Below, piece after piece: positions 18,306 to 26,743 of a stretch of DNA of 64,000 nt. A model generated the notes under the pieces. It was not told the origin of the DNA. It did no database searches and saw only the letters and a program-made list of their open reading frames with translations. The stretch is from the NCBI GenBank assembly GCA_910588295.1, contig CAJUQO010000007.1, positions 19,896-83,895 of the forward strand, given 5' to 3'. A program made the position numbers and the translations under genes. How positions within the stretch are numbered: the stretch's first letter is position 1; each line of letters starts with the position of its first letter. The stretch comes from an uncultured Lachnospiraceae bacterium (GTDB taxonomy: Bacteria > Bacillota > Clostridia > Lachnospirales > Lachnospiraceae).

Positions 18306-18665
18306 ATGGCGAAAATAATGTTGGTAGACGATGCGGCATTCATGCGGATGATGTTAAAGAATACGCTGACTCAGGCCGGATATACGGATCTTGTGGAGGC
18401 GGAGGACGGCGCAAAGGCTGTGGAGCTCTATCCTGCAGAGAAACCGGATCTTGTGTTTATGGATATTACCATGCCAAACAAGGATGGATTGGAGACTTTG
18501 AAGGAAATTAAGGCTATGGATCCGAAGGCCACCATCGTAATGTGTTCTGCCATGGGCCAGGAGACGATGGTTATGGATTCGATCAAATCCGGGGCCAAGG
18601 ACTTCATCGTGAAACCCTTTAAACCGGAGCGTATTTTGTCAACTGTCAAAAAGATACTTGGGTAG
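18306..18665 (+). CDS. cheY: Chemotaxis response regulator CheY
   Basis: A 119 aa single receiver domain. It has the acidic pair Asp8/Asp9, the phosphoacceptor Asp53 in LVFMDITMPNKDG, the switch residues (CSA, Ser81) and Lys103 in FIVKPFKP. There is no output domain. It would be phosphorylated by CheA (not in the window), bind FliM or FliY, and be dephosphorylated by CheC or FliY. Location between fliM and flgC is consistent with this. Confidence 0.95.
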   Translation: MAKIMLVDDAAFMRMMLKNTLTQAGYTDLVEAEDGAKAVELYPAEKPDLVFMDITMPNKDGLETLKEIKAMDPKATIVMCSAMGQETMVMDSIKSGAKDFIVKPFKPERILSTVKKILG

Positions 18666-18682
18666 GTCAGGGGGAAAGCGGA

Positions 18683-19123
18683 ATGTCTTTTTTGAATTCT
18701 TTTGATATCAGCGCGTCAGGCATGACCGCACAGCGGCAGAGGCTGGACGTTGCTTCCGAAAACATAGCAAACTGGAACACAACCCGGACAGAGAGCGGCG
18801 GTACATACCGGAGAAAGATGGTTGTACTGCAGGAAGTGCCGCTGACATCCTTTCGTACAGAATTCAACAGTCTCCTGCAGAGGACTGCCAGTAAAGGCGG
18901 TGTGAAGGTGACACAGATCGTGGAAGACCAGCGGGATCTGAATCCCGTATATGATCCCACCCATCCGGACGCTGATGAGAACGGATATGTGATGAGGCCC
19001 AATGTTGATTTGGTGAAAGAGACCACGGACGCCATGTCTGCGACCCGTTCTTACGAGGCCAACATTACAGCGTTTAATGCTATGAAAACATTAGCACAGA
19101 AGGCGTTGGAAATTGGCAAATAG
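18683..19123 (+). CDS. flgC: Flagellar basal-body rod protein FlgC, displaced from flgB
   Basis: 146 aa. The N-terminus SFLNSFDISASGMTAQRQRLDVASENIANWNTTRTESGGTYRRKMVVLQE is FlgC-like (FdISaSGl.aqr.rldvis.NiAN..Tt). The C-terminal VMRPNVDLVKETTDAMSATRSYEANITAFNAMKTLAQKALEIGK is diagnostic. FlgC forms the proximal rod with FlgB and FliE. It is placed between cheY and fliY, 12.6 kb from flgB, instead of directly after it. No other flgC copy is present in the window. Confidence 0.95.
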   Translation: MSFLNSFDISASGMTAQRQRLDVASENIANWNTTRTESGGTYRRKMVVLQEVPLTSFRTEFNSLLQRTASKGGVKVTQIVEDQRDLNPVYDPTHPDADENGYVMRPNVDLVKETTDAMSATRSYEANITAFNAMKTLAQKALEIGK

Positions 19124-19162
19124 AATAAAGGGTGATATCCCCGGAAGGAGACAAACGCTAGT

Positions 19163-20515
19163 ATGAGTTCTGAGTATTTTAGTAAAATGGAAATAGACGC
19201 TATAGGCGAGATACTGAATATCAGTCTTGGAGCATCGGCTACAGCAGTTTCCACAATGCTGAATGCCCGGGTGGATATTACAACGCCAGTGGTAACGGTC
19301 GTGTCCAAGGAAGAGTTTCAGATGGATCGGGTGGAGCCGGCGGTCGGCGTTGAAATTACCTATGTTGCCGGGCTGGAAGGCGATAATGTCATGCTTTTGA
19401 AAAGGCATGATGTGAAAGTTATTGTCGAAATGATCATGGGCATGGAGATGTCCGATGAGGAGTTTGAACTAAATGAAATTAATATCAGTGCTGTCTGTGA
19501 GGTTATGAACCAGATGATGGGCGCTTCAGCCACAGCACTGTCCGAGTTCCTGGGGAAGATGGTGAACATATCCACGCCGGTTTCCTTTGAGGTGAAGGAC
19601 GAACAGGAATTTATTGACAAATATTTTGCGGACGACCAGCCGCAGGTAATGGTTGGTTTCACGTTGAGAATAGCTGATAAACTGGAAAGCGAATTTTTCA
19701 ATGTAATGCCTGTAAAACTGGCTAAGGGACTGGTTCAGGGATTTCTTTCGGAAGAGGATATCCAGAATTGCGAAGCGGTTCAGGCTCCGGAAGAGAGCGC
19801 TTCCAGTTCCGGAGGAGGAACTCTGTCCCAGGAGGAGATTGAGAAACTTCTGGCGGGGGATGATACCCCGGCGCCGACGCCGGCGCCCAGTTCCGGAGGA
19901 GGAACTCTGTCCCAGGAGGAGATTGAGAAACTTTTGGCGGGTACGGATGTGCCTTCTGTCCCGGAGGTTCCGCAGACAGTGGCCCCGGCGGCTCAGGAGA
20001 TTCCGGCACAGGCACAGCCCACTCCGGTTATGTCTGCCCCGCAGCAGCCGGTTATGATGCAGCCGTCCCAGCCGGCCATGGATGTTTCTGTGATGCAGAT
20101 GCAGATGATGCAGCAAATGATGCAGCAGATGCAGACGATGCAGCAGCAGATGATGGAGCAAAAGCAGGCGCCACCGCCGGAACCGAAGATGATTCACGTC
20201 CAGTCGCCGAACCAGCCGAGTCTTCGCCAGAGCAATGAGATCGTTCTGGAAGGAGAGCAGGAGGAGAACATGGAGCTGATTATGAGCGTTCCTCTTGAGG
20301 TTTCCGTGGAGATCGGCAGAACAAGGAAACTGGTAAAAGATATTCTTGACTTTACCAAGGGTTCTTTGGTGGTTCTGGATAAGCTTGCGGGCGAGCAGGT
20401 GGATTTGTATGTCAACGGACAATGTATAGCCAAAGGCGACGTGGTGGTTGTGGAAGACAATTTCGGTGTCAGGATAACCGAAATCATGAAGGTTAACCTG
20501 ATCGCTTTAGAGTAG
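19163..20515 (+). CDS. fliY: Flagellar motor switch phosphatase FliY (CheC-FliN fusion) with duplicated CheY-binding-like motif
   Basis: 450 aa. Residues 1-210 hold CheC-like phosphatase sequences (EILNISLGASATAVSTML and EVMNQMMGASATALSEFL, the two E-x2-N active-site helices). The last ~85 residues are a FliN/SpoA domain (LEVSVEIGRTRKLVKDILDFTKGSLVVLDKLAGEQVDLYVNGQ). Between them lies a long Pro/Gln/Met linker with two near-identical copies of LSQEEIEKLLAG, resembling the CheY-binding motif that is usually a single copy at the N-terminus of FliM and FliY. It forms part of the C ring and removes phosphate from CheY-P. Confidence 0.94.
   Translation: MSSEYFSKMEIDAIGEILNISLGASATAVSTMLNARVDITTPVVTVVSKEEFQMDRVEPAVGVEITYVAGLEGDNVMLLKRHDVKVIVEMIMGMEMSDEEFELNEINISAVCEVMNQMMGASATALSEFLGKMVNISTPVSFEVKDEQEFIDKYFADDQPQVMVGFTLRIADKLESEFFNVMPVKLAKGLVQGFLSEEDIQNCEAVQAPEESASSSGGGTLSQEEIEKLLAGDDTPAPTPAPSSGGGTLSQEEIEKLLAGTDVPSVPEVPQTVAPAAQEIPAQAQPTPVMSAPQQPVMMQPSQPAMDVSVMQMQMMQQMMQQMQTMQQQMMEQKQAPPPEPKMIHVQSPNQPSLRQSNEIVLEGEQEENMELIMSVPLEVSVEIGRTRKLVKDILDFTKGSLVVLDKLAGEQVDLYVNGQCIAKGDVVVVEDNFGVRITEIMKVNLIALE
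19803..19941 (+). repeat. Two 55-base direct repeats inside fliY
   Basis: Copies at 19803-19857 and 19887-19941 (84-base period, 28 codons) differ at one position (CTTCTGG versus CTTTTGG). Each encodes SSGGGTLSQEEIEKLLAG. The near identity at the DNA level points to a recent duplication or ongoing gene conversion. Confidence 0.9.
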
Positions 20516-20527
20516 GGAAGGAATTGT

Positions 20528-20878
20528 ATGTGGAGAGTAATTGCCACCTTTATTGCGGTGGCACTTATTATTTACCTGAGCTATGTAGCCAGTAAATATA
20601 TCGGCGGCAGCCTGAAGAGAAGCAGCAGTTCCCGCTATATGCGCCTGCTGGATCAGGTCACACTGGGCCAGGATCGGCATATAGCGATCGTACAGGTCGG
20701 CGCTAAATATATGCTGGTCGGTGTCACCGCGGGACAGGTCAGTTTCTTGTCGGAGCTTCGGGATGAAGAGCTGATTTCTTTGTCGGCTGAAGATGAGGGG
20801 GAGATGAAGTCCCCGGATTTTAAGAGTATGCTGGAGAAGTTGAGTGATCTTGGCAAAAGAGGAGGTAAGGATTCGTGA
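20528..20878 (+). CDS. fliO: Flagellar biosynthetic protein FliO (FliZ-like)
   Basis: A 116 aa protein with an N-terminal membrane helix (residues 2-22, ending LSYVASKYIGG) and a small cytoplasmic domain with RYMRLLDQVTLGQDRHIAIVQVGAKYMLVGVT. This is the FliO pattern (l.ll....lg....l.lv.vg...lLlGvt). FliO helps assemble the FliP ring. Its stop overlaps the GTG of fliP (GTGA), so the two are translationally coupled. Confidence 0.9.
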   Translation: MWRVIATFIAVALIIYLSYVASKYIGGSLKRSSSSRYMRLLDQVTLGQDRHIAIVQVGAKYMLVGVTAGQVSFLSELRDEELISLSAEDEGEMKSPDFKSMLEKLSDLGKRGGKDS

Positions 20879-21543
20879 GTGATGCAGTGTATGATTCGCT
20901 GATAAATGTCAACGGTGAAGAAGTCCCTACCCTTGATATACTGCTGATGCTGACAATCATATCCCTTCTGCCTTCCCTTTTGATCATGACTACCTCTTTT
21001 ACGAGGACTCTGATTATCGTATCCTTTTTGAGAAATGCCCTGGGCGTCCAGAATACCCCTCCGAACATGGTTTTGGTGGGAATCTCTATTTTCCTGACGC
21101 TCTTTATCATGGATCCGGTGATCAGTGAGATCAATACGGACGCCTATACACCCTATAAAAACAGGGAAATTACCCAGGAGGTAGCCCTTGAGCGGGCGCA
21201 GATCCCCTTAAAGCGGTTCATGCTGGAAAACACAGAGAAGACCTCTATGGAAATGTTTGCGGATGTGGCGGGCATAGAGGCAGTAGAGGAAGAACTTGAT
21301 TTACCGATGACCGTGGTGATTCCGTCCTTTATGGCCAGCGAGCTGAAGCGGGGATTTGTGGCAGGCTTTTTGCTGTACATTCCGTTTTTGCTGATTGATA
21401 TTGTGGTGGCCAGTACACTTATGTCCATGGGTATGATGATGCTGCCGCCGGCTATGATTTCCCTGCCGTTTAAGCTTTTGCTGTTTGTAACCGTGGATGG
21501 GTGGAATTTGCTGTTTTCTTCTATCATAAACAGTTTCCTTTGA
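20875..21543 (+). CDS. fliP: Flagellar export gate protein FliP
   Basis: 222 aa with membrane helices and the FliP signatures LPSLLIMTTSFTRTLIIVSFLRNALGVQNTPPNMVLVGISIFLTLFIMDPV, and near the end LLIDIVVASTLMSMGMMMLPPAMISLPFKLLLFVTVDGW. Five FliP subunits form the core of the export channel with FliQ and FliR. Translation starts at a GTG overlapping the fliO stop. The length fits processed or leaderless Firmicute FliP. Confidence 0.97.
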   Translation: MSDAVYDSLINVNGEEVPTLDILLMLTIISLLPSLLIMTTSFTRTLIIVSFLRNALGVQNTPPNMVLVGISIFLTLFIMDPVISEINTDAYTPYKNREITQEVALERAQIPLKRFMLENTEKTSMEMFADVAGIEAVEEELDLPMTVVIPSFMASELKRGFVAGFLLYIPFLLIDIVVASTLMSMGMMMLPPAMISLPFKLLLFVTVDGWNLLFSSIINSFL

Positions 21544-21567
21544 CGCACGAATTAGGGAGGCCTATGT

Positions 21568-21822
21568 ATGACAGAGCTTGAAGTCGGAAATCTGATGTAT
21601 GATGTGTTTGTGCTGATCATACAGCTTGCAGGACCGCTGCTGGTTATCAGTATGTTTGTGGGCGTGCTGATCGCCATTTTGCAGGCGGCAACGCAGATTC
21701 ATGAACAGACGATTACTTTTGTGCCGAAGCTGCTGGTCATCGGCATCATCCTCGTATTCGGAGGGGGGCAGATGCTGAGGGCTCTGCAGGATTTTACAAT
21801 TCGGGTATTTGACATGATATAG
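21568..21822 (+). CDS. fliQ: Flagellar export gate protein FliQ
   Basis: 84 aa with two membrane helices (about 12-35 and 45-68) and the family sequence GPLLVISMFVGVLIAILQAATQIHEQTITFVPKLLVIGIILVFGGGQML. FliQ surrounds the FliP/FliR channel. GGGAGG lies ahead of the ATG, 24 bases after fliP. Confidence 0.97.
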   Translation: MTELEVGNLMYDVFVLIIQLAGPLLVISMFVGVLIAILQAATQIHEQTITFVPKLLVIGIILVFGGGQMLRALQDFTIRVFDMI

Positions 21823-21844
21823 GGGCGATGTGAGGAGCGGTAAA

Positions 21845-22612
21845 ATGACAATCAACACGACTGCACAGATCACCCTGTTTGCACTGATCCTGATGCGGAT
21901 GTCCGGATTTGTGCTGCTAAATCCCATATTGGGAAGAAACAATATACCGTCTGCAATAAAGGCGGGATTTATTTTCATATTAGCTCTGATGGTGTATTCT
22001 GTTTCTATGGAAGAGGTTGTCACGGTGGACGGCACTCTGGAATTCGGCTTTCTGCTTTTGAAAGAATTTGCTGCCGGCTATGCCATTGGCTTTGTCATGG
22101 AACTGTTCTTTTTTGTTATTTCCTACGGCGGATACCTTATAGATTTTCAGCTTGGCCTGTCCATGTCCACAGTCTATGACCCCCAGAGCAATGCGCAGAT
22201 GGCTGTGACAGGCAGCTTGCTGCAGGCATGGTTTGTTATGCTTTTTTTCGCTACAGACGGACATCTGGCGCTACTACGGATCATGGTTACTTCCGCACAG
22301 ATCGTTCCTTATGGGGGAATTGTGCTCACCCAGGGCCTGGCGGCAAGGATGATCGAGATTTTTCTCACATGCCTGGAAATGGGCGTGAAGCTCTCGATCC
22401 CGATTATAGCGGCGGAATTCTTGGTGGAAGTGGGGGTCGGGATTATCAACAAGGTGGCTCCCCAGGTCAGTATTCTGGTTATTAATATTCAATTGAAATT
22501 AATTGTCGGTATGGGCCTTCTGGTTATCCTGTTTTCGCCGATCGGCAGTTATCTGGGAAGGGTGGTTTCCGAGATGATGAAGACGATCCAGGGTATACTG
22601 ACATTCCTATAG
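21845..22612 (+). CDS. fliR: Flagellar export gate protein FliR
   Basis: A 255 aa protein with about six membrane helices. Recognisable are RMSGFVLLNPILGRNNIPSAIKAGFIFILALMVY and the central GYAIGFVMELFFFVISYGGYLIDFQLGLSMSTVYDPQSN. The C-terminal part has LAARMIEIFLTCLEMGVKLSIPIIAAEFLVEVGVGIINKVAPQ. The ATG at 21845 is preferred (GAGGAG eight bases upstream) over an in-frame start at 21830. FliR completes the export channel with FliP and FliQ. Confidence 0.96.
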   Translation: MTINTTAQITLFALILMRMSGFVLLNPILGRNNIPSAIKAGFIFILALMVYSVSMEEVVTVDGTLEFGFLLLKEFAAGYAIGFVMELFFFVISYGGYLIDFQLGLSMSTVYDPQSNAQMAVTGSLLQAWFVMLFFATDGHLALLRIMVTSAQIVPYGGIVLTQGLAARMIEIFLTCLEMGVKLSIPIIAAEFLVEVGVGIINKVAPQVSILVINIQLKLIVGMGLLVILFSPIGSYLGRVVSEMMKTIQGILTFL

Positions 22613-22646
22613 ATGGCAATTGCCACGGAAAGTGATGTGAGATTTT

Positions 22647-23708
22647 TTGGCCGCAGAAGAAAAAACCGAAAAACCAACCGCCAAGAAGCGAAGGGATCAG
22701 CGTAAGGAAGGTAACGTCGCTTCCAGTAAGGACGTGATCATGGTCGCTTCGCTTCTTGGGGGTTTTTGGGTATTACAGCTTCTCTTTCCCATGATTTACG
22801 AATCCATGCAGGAAGCTATGGAGTTTCAGGTTCGCGCGGTTGCGCAGGTGAATGACTTATCTCTGGGTTTTCTGCAGCAGATGGGTATGGATGCCGTGGT
22901 GACACTATCCAAATGCATTTTCCCTTTGGGGGTGATCAGCATTGCTATATCGGTGGTGGCCACAGGCGTACAGACGAGATTCCTGTTCACGATGAAACCT
23001 TTGGGGTTTAAGCTTAACAAACTGAATCCCTTAAAGGGACTTAAGAATCTGTTTTCCGTAAAAAACCTGATCGAGATATTGAAATCGGTTCTCAAGATCA
23101 TCATTCTGTCCTTTATTCTGTACCAGCTTCTTAAGGAAGAGATTGTTGCGCTGGCCAGAATGTTGGACATCAATGCCACAGTAGCCATGGCCTATGTACT
23201 GAAAGAAATCATGGGAATGGTTTTTAAAATCTGTATAGTGTTTGCAGCCATCGCGGGCTTTGACTATTTCTATCAACGGTGGTCTTTTGAGAAACAGATT
23301 AAGATGACCAAGGAAGAAGTTAAAGAAGAGTTCAAGCAGGTCGAGGGTAATCCACAGATCAAGGGAAAGATCCGTAGCCTGCAGCAGAGCAGGGCCAGAA
23401 GCCGTATGATGCAGGCCGTGCCCGACGCGGATGTCATCATCCGTAACCCGACCCATTACGCGGTGGCGCTGAAATATGACATAGACCATGATAATGCGCC
23501 GGTTCTGTTGGCTAAGGGTCAGGATCTGGTTGCTCTCAGGATCGTGGAGATAGGCGAGGAAAATCATGTCACTGTTGTTGAAAATAAACCGCTGGCACGG
23601 GGGATTTACGCTTCGACACCGTTGAACGGCGAAATTCCCGCCGAATTTTACGGGGCGGTGGCAGAGATTCTTGTGGAAGTATTCCGTATGAATAAAAAGT
23701 TGGTGTAA
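22647..23708 (+). CDS. flhB: Flagellar export switch protein FlhB
   Basis: 353 aa with the typical N-terminus AAEEKTEKPTAKKRRDQRKEGNVASSKDV, four membrane helices, and the C-terminal autocleavage motif NPTH in VIIRNPTHYAVALKYD. Cleavage between Asn and Pro allows the FliK-dependent change from hook to filament export. The start appears to be TTG at 22647 (no ATG fits the family N-terminus) with a weak purine-rich sequence upstream. Confidence 0.96.
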   Translation: MAAEEKTEKPTAKKRRDQRKEGNVASSKDVIMVASLLGGFWVLQLLFPMIYESMQEAMEFQVRAVAQVNDLSLGFLQQMGMDAVVTLSKCIFPLGVISIAISVVATGVQTRFLFTMKPLGFKLNKLNPLKGLKNLFSVKNLIEILKSVLKIIILSFILYQLLKEEIVALARMLDINATVAMAYVLKEIMGMVFKICIVFAAIAGFDYFYQRWSFEKQIKMTKEEVKEEFKQVEGNPQIKGKIRSLQQSRARSRMMQAVPDADVIIRNPTHYAVALKYDIDHDNAPVLLAKGQDLVALRIVEIGEENHVTVVENKPLARGIYASTPLNGEIPAEFYGAVAEILVEVFRMNKKLV

Positions 23709-23711
23709 AAA

Positions 23712-25787
23712 ATGAAAAGAATATTGGAGAATGCGGTATCGCTGATTGTAGTAATGATTGTGCTGCTGCTGATCATACCGCTGAACACGTTCCTTGTGGA
23801 CGTGATGATTATTCTGAATATTGGTGTATCTATGCTGATTCTTCTGATCAGCATGAATATCAAAGAGCCGCTGGAATTTTCCATATTCCCGTCCCTGCTT
23901 TTGATTACGACGTTGTTCCGTATCGGCATCAACGTATCTACTACGAGAAGTATCCTAGGCAACGGCGGTTCCGCCGGAGCGGTCATTCGAGCAATGGGTG
24001 ATTTCGTTCTCCAGGGAAATGTGGTTGTAGGATGTGTCATCTTCTTGATCATCGTATTGGTGCAGTTTTTGGTCATCACCAAGGGCGCCGAGCGTGTGGC
24101 CGAGGTGGCGGCAAGGTTTACACTGGATGCCATGCCCGGTAAACAGATGGCCATCGACGCCGATCTGGGAAGCGGCCTGATCAATGAACAGGAAGCCAAG
24201 GAAAGACGTCAGAAAATTCAGAAAGAAGCTGATTTCTACGGATCCATGGATGGTGCCACCAAGATCGTAAAGGGTGATGCCACCATGTCCCTGATCATCA
24301 CGGCGGTCAATTTTATTGGCGGCTGCGTGATCGGTATGGTGATGGGCGGCATGACGTTCACCGAAGTGCTCTCTGCCTATTCTCTGGCTACGGTGGGTGA
24401 CGGCCTGGTATCCCAGATCCCGGCCCTTATGATCTCCACGGCCACCGGTATGATCGTGACCCGTGCGGTGGCGGAAGACAGCTTGAATATTGATGTGACC
24501 AAGCAGTTCCTGAATCAGCCACGGTCTATTATGCTCACCGGTGCGATGCTGGCGATCCTGTTGGTTCTGCCTGGTATGCCCAAGTTACAGCTGGCAGTAG
24601 TTTCCCTGGTGCTGATGCTTGGCGGATGGCAGCTTTCGCGGCGTATGGAGGAAATGGCCCAGCCGGCCCAGGCGCAGACGGGAGAAGGAACTCTGCGTAT
24701 GACCGAGGAGGAACAGCTCCAGGCGGCCGAAGAAGAGAATTTCAAGGATATCAACAGCGTATATTCGCTGATTAATGTGGAACCCATAGAGATGGAGTTT
24801 GGTTACAGCCTGATCCCTCTTGTGGATGAGGCCAGCGGCGGCAGGATGATTGACCGTATTGTTATTTTCCGGAGGCAGTACGCGCAGGAAATGGGACTCG
24901 TGATTCCGTCCATCCGTCTGCGGGACAGCTCAAGCCTGAATACAAACCAGTATCTGATTAAGATCCGCGGCGAGGAGGTGGCTAAGGGTGAGATCTTGGT
25001 GGACTATTATCTGGCTCTTGAGCCTCCGAATCTGGAGAAAGAAATTGATGGTATCGATACCATTGAACCGGCATATGGTATCCCGAGTAAGTGGATCACA
25101 GTGGATAAGAAGGAGATGGCGGAGATCTACGGTTATACGGTTATTGACCCGTTATCCGTTATGCTTACCCATTTGTCCGAGACTGTGCGGCAGCATGCCC
25201 ATGAGCTGTTGAATCGCCAGGAGGTGGTGCGTCTGGTGGAAAATATGAAAAAACAGACGCCGGAGCTGGTGGAGGAGCTGATTCCCTCCCTGATCTCTTA
25301 CGGAAACTTCCAGAAAATTTTGACCAATCTGCTCAAAGAAGGTATTCCCATTAAGGATATGGAAACAATCATGGAGACAATCATTGATTCGGCCATGACT
25401 GTCAAGGACATCGATACGATTACAGAAAATATCCGTGTGGCCTTAAAACGCACGATCACAAGGAAATTCTGCGAGGGCGGCAGCATGAAAGTGGTGACGC
25501 TGGACGCGGAGCTGGAGAAAAGCATCGTGACCAGTTTGACTTCAGGAGAGAGAGGCATGTATCTGGCCCTAAGCCCTGATGTGATGCAGAATATTATTAC
25601 GCAGCTTTCGGATGAGGTGAAGAAATTCCATGAGCTGGCCCAGTCGCCGCTGGTGCTGACCAGCCAGGTGGTACGGGTGCATTTTTACAGACTGATCGAA
25701 CAGTTTTTCCCGGACGTATATGTTCTTTCCTTCAATGAGATCAGTAATAACATCCAGATTCAGGCCATCGGTAATATTACTTTGTAA
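23712..25787 (+). CDS. flhA: Flagellar export gate protein FlhA
   Basis: 691 aa. The N-terminal half has eight membrane helices with the FHIPEP-type sequence LITTLFRIGINVSTTRSIL and KGAERVAEVAARFTLDAMPGKQMAIDADLGSGLI. The C-terminal cytoplasmic half docks export chaperones (YGYTVIDPLSVMLTHLSETVRQHAHELLNRQEV). Only three bases separate it from flhB. In many Firmicutes flhF and flhG follow; here the next gene is the motility sigma factor. Confidence 0.97.
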   Translation: MKRILENAVSLIVVMIVLLLIIPLNTFLVDVMIILNIGVSMLILLISMNIKEPLEFSIFPSLLLITTLFRIGINVSTTRSILGNGGSAGAVIRAMGDFVLQGNVVVGCVIFLIIVLVQFLVITKGAERVAEVAARFTLDAMPGKQMAIDADLGSGLINEQEAKERRQKIQKEADFYGSMDGATKIVKGDATMSLIITAVNFIGGCVIGMVMGGMTFTEVLSAYSLATVGDGLVSQIPALMISTATGMIVTRAVAEDSLNIDVTKQFLNQPRSIMLTGAMLAILLVLPGMPKLQLAVVSLVLMLGGWQLSRRMEEMAQPAQAQTGEGTLRMTEEEQLQAAEEENFKDINSVYSLINVEPIEMEFGYSLIPLVDEASGGRMIDRIVIFRRQYAQEMGLVIPSIRLRDSSSLNTNQYLIKIRGEEVAKGEILVDYYLALEPPNLEKEIDGIDTIEPAYGIPSKWITVDKKEMAEIYGYTVIDPLSVMLTHLSETVRQHAHELLNRQEVVRLVENMKKQTPELVEELIPSLISYGNFQKILTNLLKEGIPIKDMETIMETIIDSAMTVKDIDTITENIRVALKRTITRKFCEGGSMKVVTLDAELEKSIVTSLTSGERGMYLALSPDVMQNIITQLSDEVKKFHELAQSPLVLTSQVVRVHFYRLIEQFFPDVYVLSFNEISNNIQIQAIGNITL

Positions 25788-25819
25788 GTTTCGGTTTCCG
25801 TGAAGCGGAAAACGAAACT
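25787..25819. other. Strong hairpin just after flhA
   Basis: AGTTTCG...TTCCG (25787-25800) pairs with CGGAA...CGAAACT (25806-25819) with two mispaired bases in the stem. There is no T-run. It overlaps the flhA stop and starts a 146-base spacer before the sigma factor gene. A TATAAT hexamer lies at 25893-25898 but no matching -35 was found. Confidence 0.45.
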
Positions 25820-25933
25820 CAGGGATGCCAAATGCGCCAGTTTCGGCTTCTCTGCGTGGTGGCGCGCCGATGGGGCGCATGATGGTTTACTTTATAATAG
25901 GCATGAGAAGGGTCAGGTAATGGAGCATTTAAT

Positions 25934-26743
25934 ATGAGCGTACAGGAAGCATATCAGGGAAAGACGAATGAAGAGCTTTTAAAGCTGTATAAGGAGACGG
26001 GAAACCTGGATGTCAAGCAGGAGATCGTCATGCGCTATATTTACCTTGTAAAGAGTATTGCGCTTCAGATGCGGGATATTTATCTGAGCTTTTATCAGGT
26101 GGATGATATCATCAATGAGGGTGTCATTGCGATCATGTCCGCCATCGATAAGTTTGACATGGATAAAAACGTAAAGTTTGAGACTTATATATCCAAAAGA
26201 ATTAAGGGAATGATCATCGACCTGGCCAGAAAACAGGATTGGGTGCCCAGAAGTGCAAGAAAGAGTATAAGAGATATTGAAGAAGCGGTGACAACGTTAT
26301 ATAATAAATTAGGGTATTATCCGTCCGTTCAGGAGGTAACGGCCCATCTGGACATCACGCCGGAGAAATACCATGAAGCCATGCGCAAGGCATCGCTCTT
26401 TAATGTCCTGTCCCTGGATATGGCGCTGGCGGAGGCCCAGGGAAATGAGCTGGGGGCCCAGCTTCCCCGTGGGGACAGGAATGAACAGCCGGAAGACCGG
26501 TTTCTGAATAAGGAGCTGACGGAGGTTTTGGCTGAGGGGATTAAGAAGCTCAAGGAAAACGAACAGCTTGTGGTGTCTTTGTATTATATGGATGAGCTGA
26601 ATATGCGGCAGATCGCGGAGGTACTCCAGGTAAGCGAGCCAAGGGTATCCCAGATCCACTCAAACGCAATAAAGAAGCTCAGAAAACATATGGATAAATT
26701 TAACGAAGATAAGGAGAATGGCAATGTTTCAGGGGTATTATGA
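25934..26743 (+). CDS. fliA: RNA polymerase sigma factor for motility genes (FliA/SigD/WhiG family)
   Basis: 269 aa. Region 2 includes IVMRYIYLVKSIALQM and VDDIINEGVIAIMSAIDKFDMDKNVKFETYISKRIKGMIIDLARKQDWVPRSARK. Region 4 includes LVVSLYYMDELNMRQIAEVLQVSEPRVSQIHSNAIKKLRK. The ETYISKRIKGMIIDLAR and DWVPRSAR segments are typical of FliA/WhiG sigma factors. It should direct late flagellar and chemotaxis promoters with GCCGATAA-type -10 elements, one of which lies before fliD. The 3' end overlaps the next rod gene by 20 bases. No anti-sigma flgM is visible in the window. Confidence 0.93.
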   Translation: MSVQEAYQGKTNEELLKLYKETGNLDVKQEIVMRYIYLVKSIALQMRDIYLSFYQVDDIINEGVIAIMSAIDKFDMDKNVKFETYISKRIKGMIIDLARKQDWVPRSARKSIRDIEEAVTTLYNKLGYYPSVQEVTAHLDITPEKYHEAMRKASLFNVLSLDMALAEAQGNELGAQLPRGDRNEQPEDRFLNKELTEVLAEGIKKLKENEQLVVSLYYMDELNMRQIAEVLQVSEPRVSQIHSNAIKKLRKHMDKFNEDKENGNVSGVL

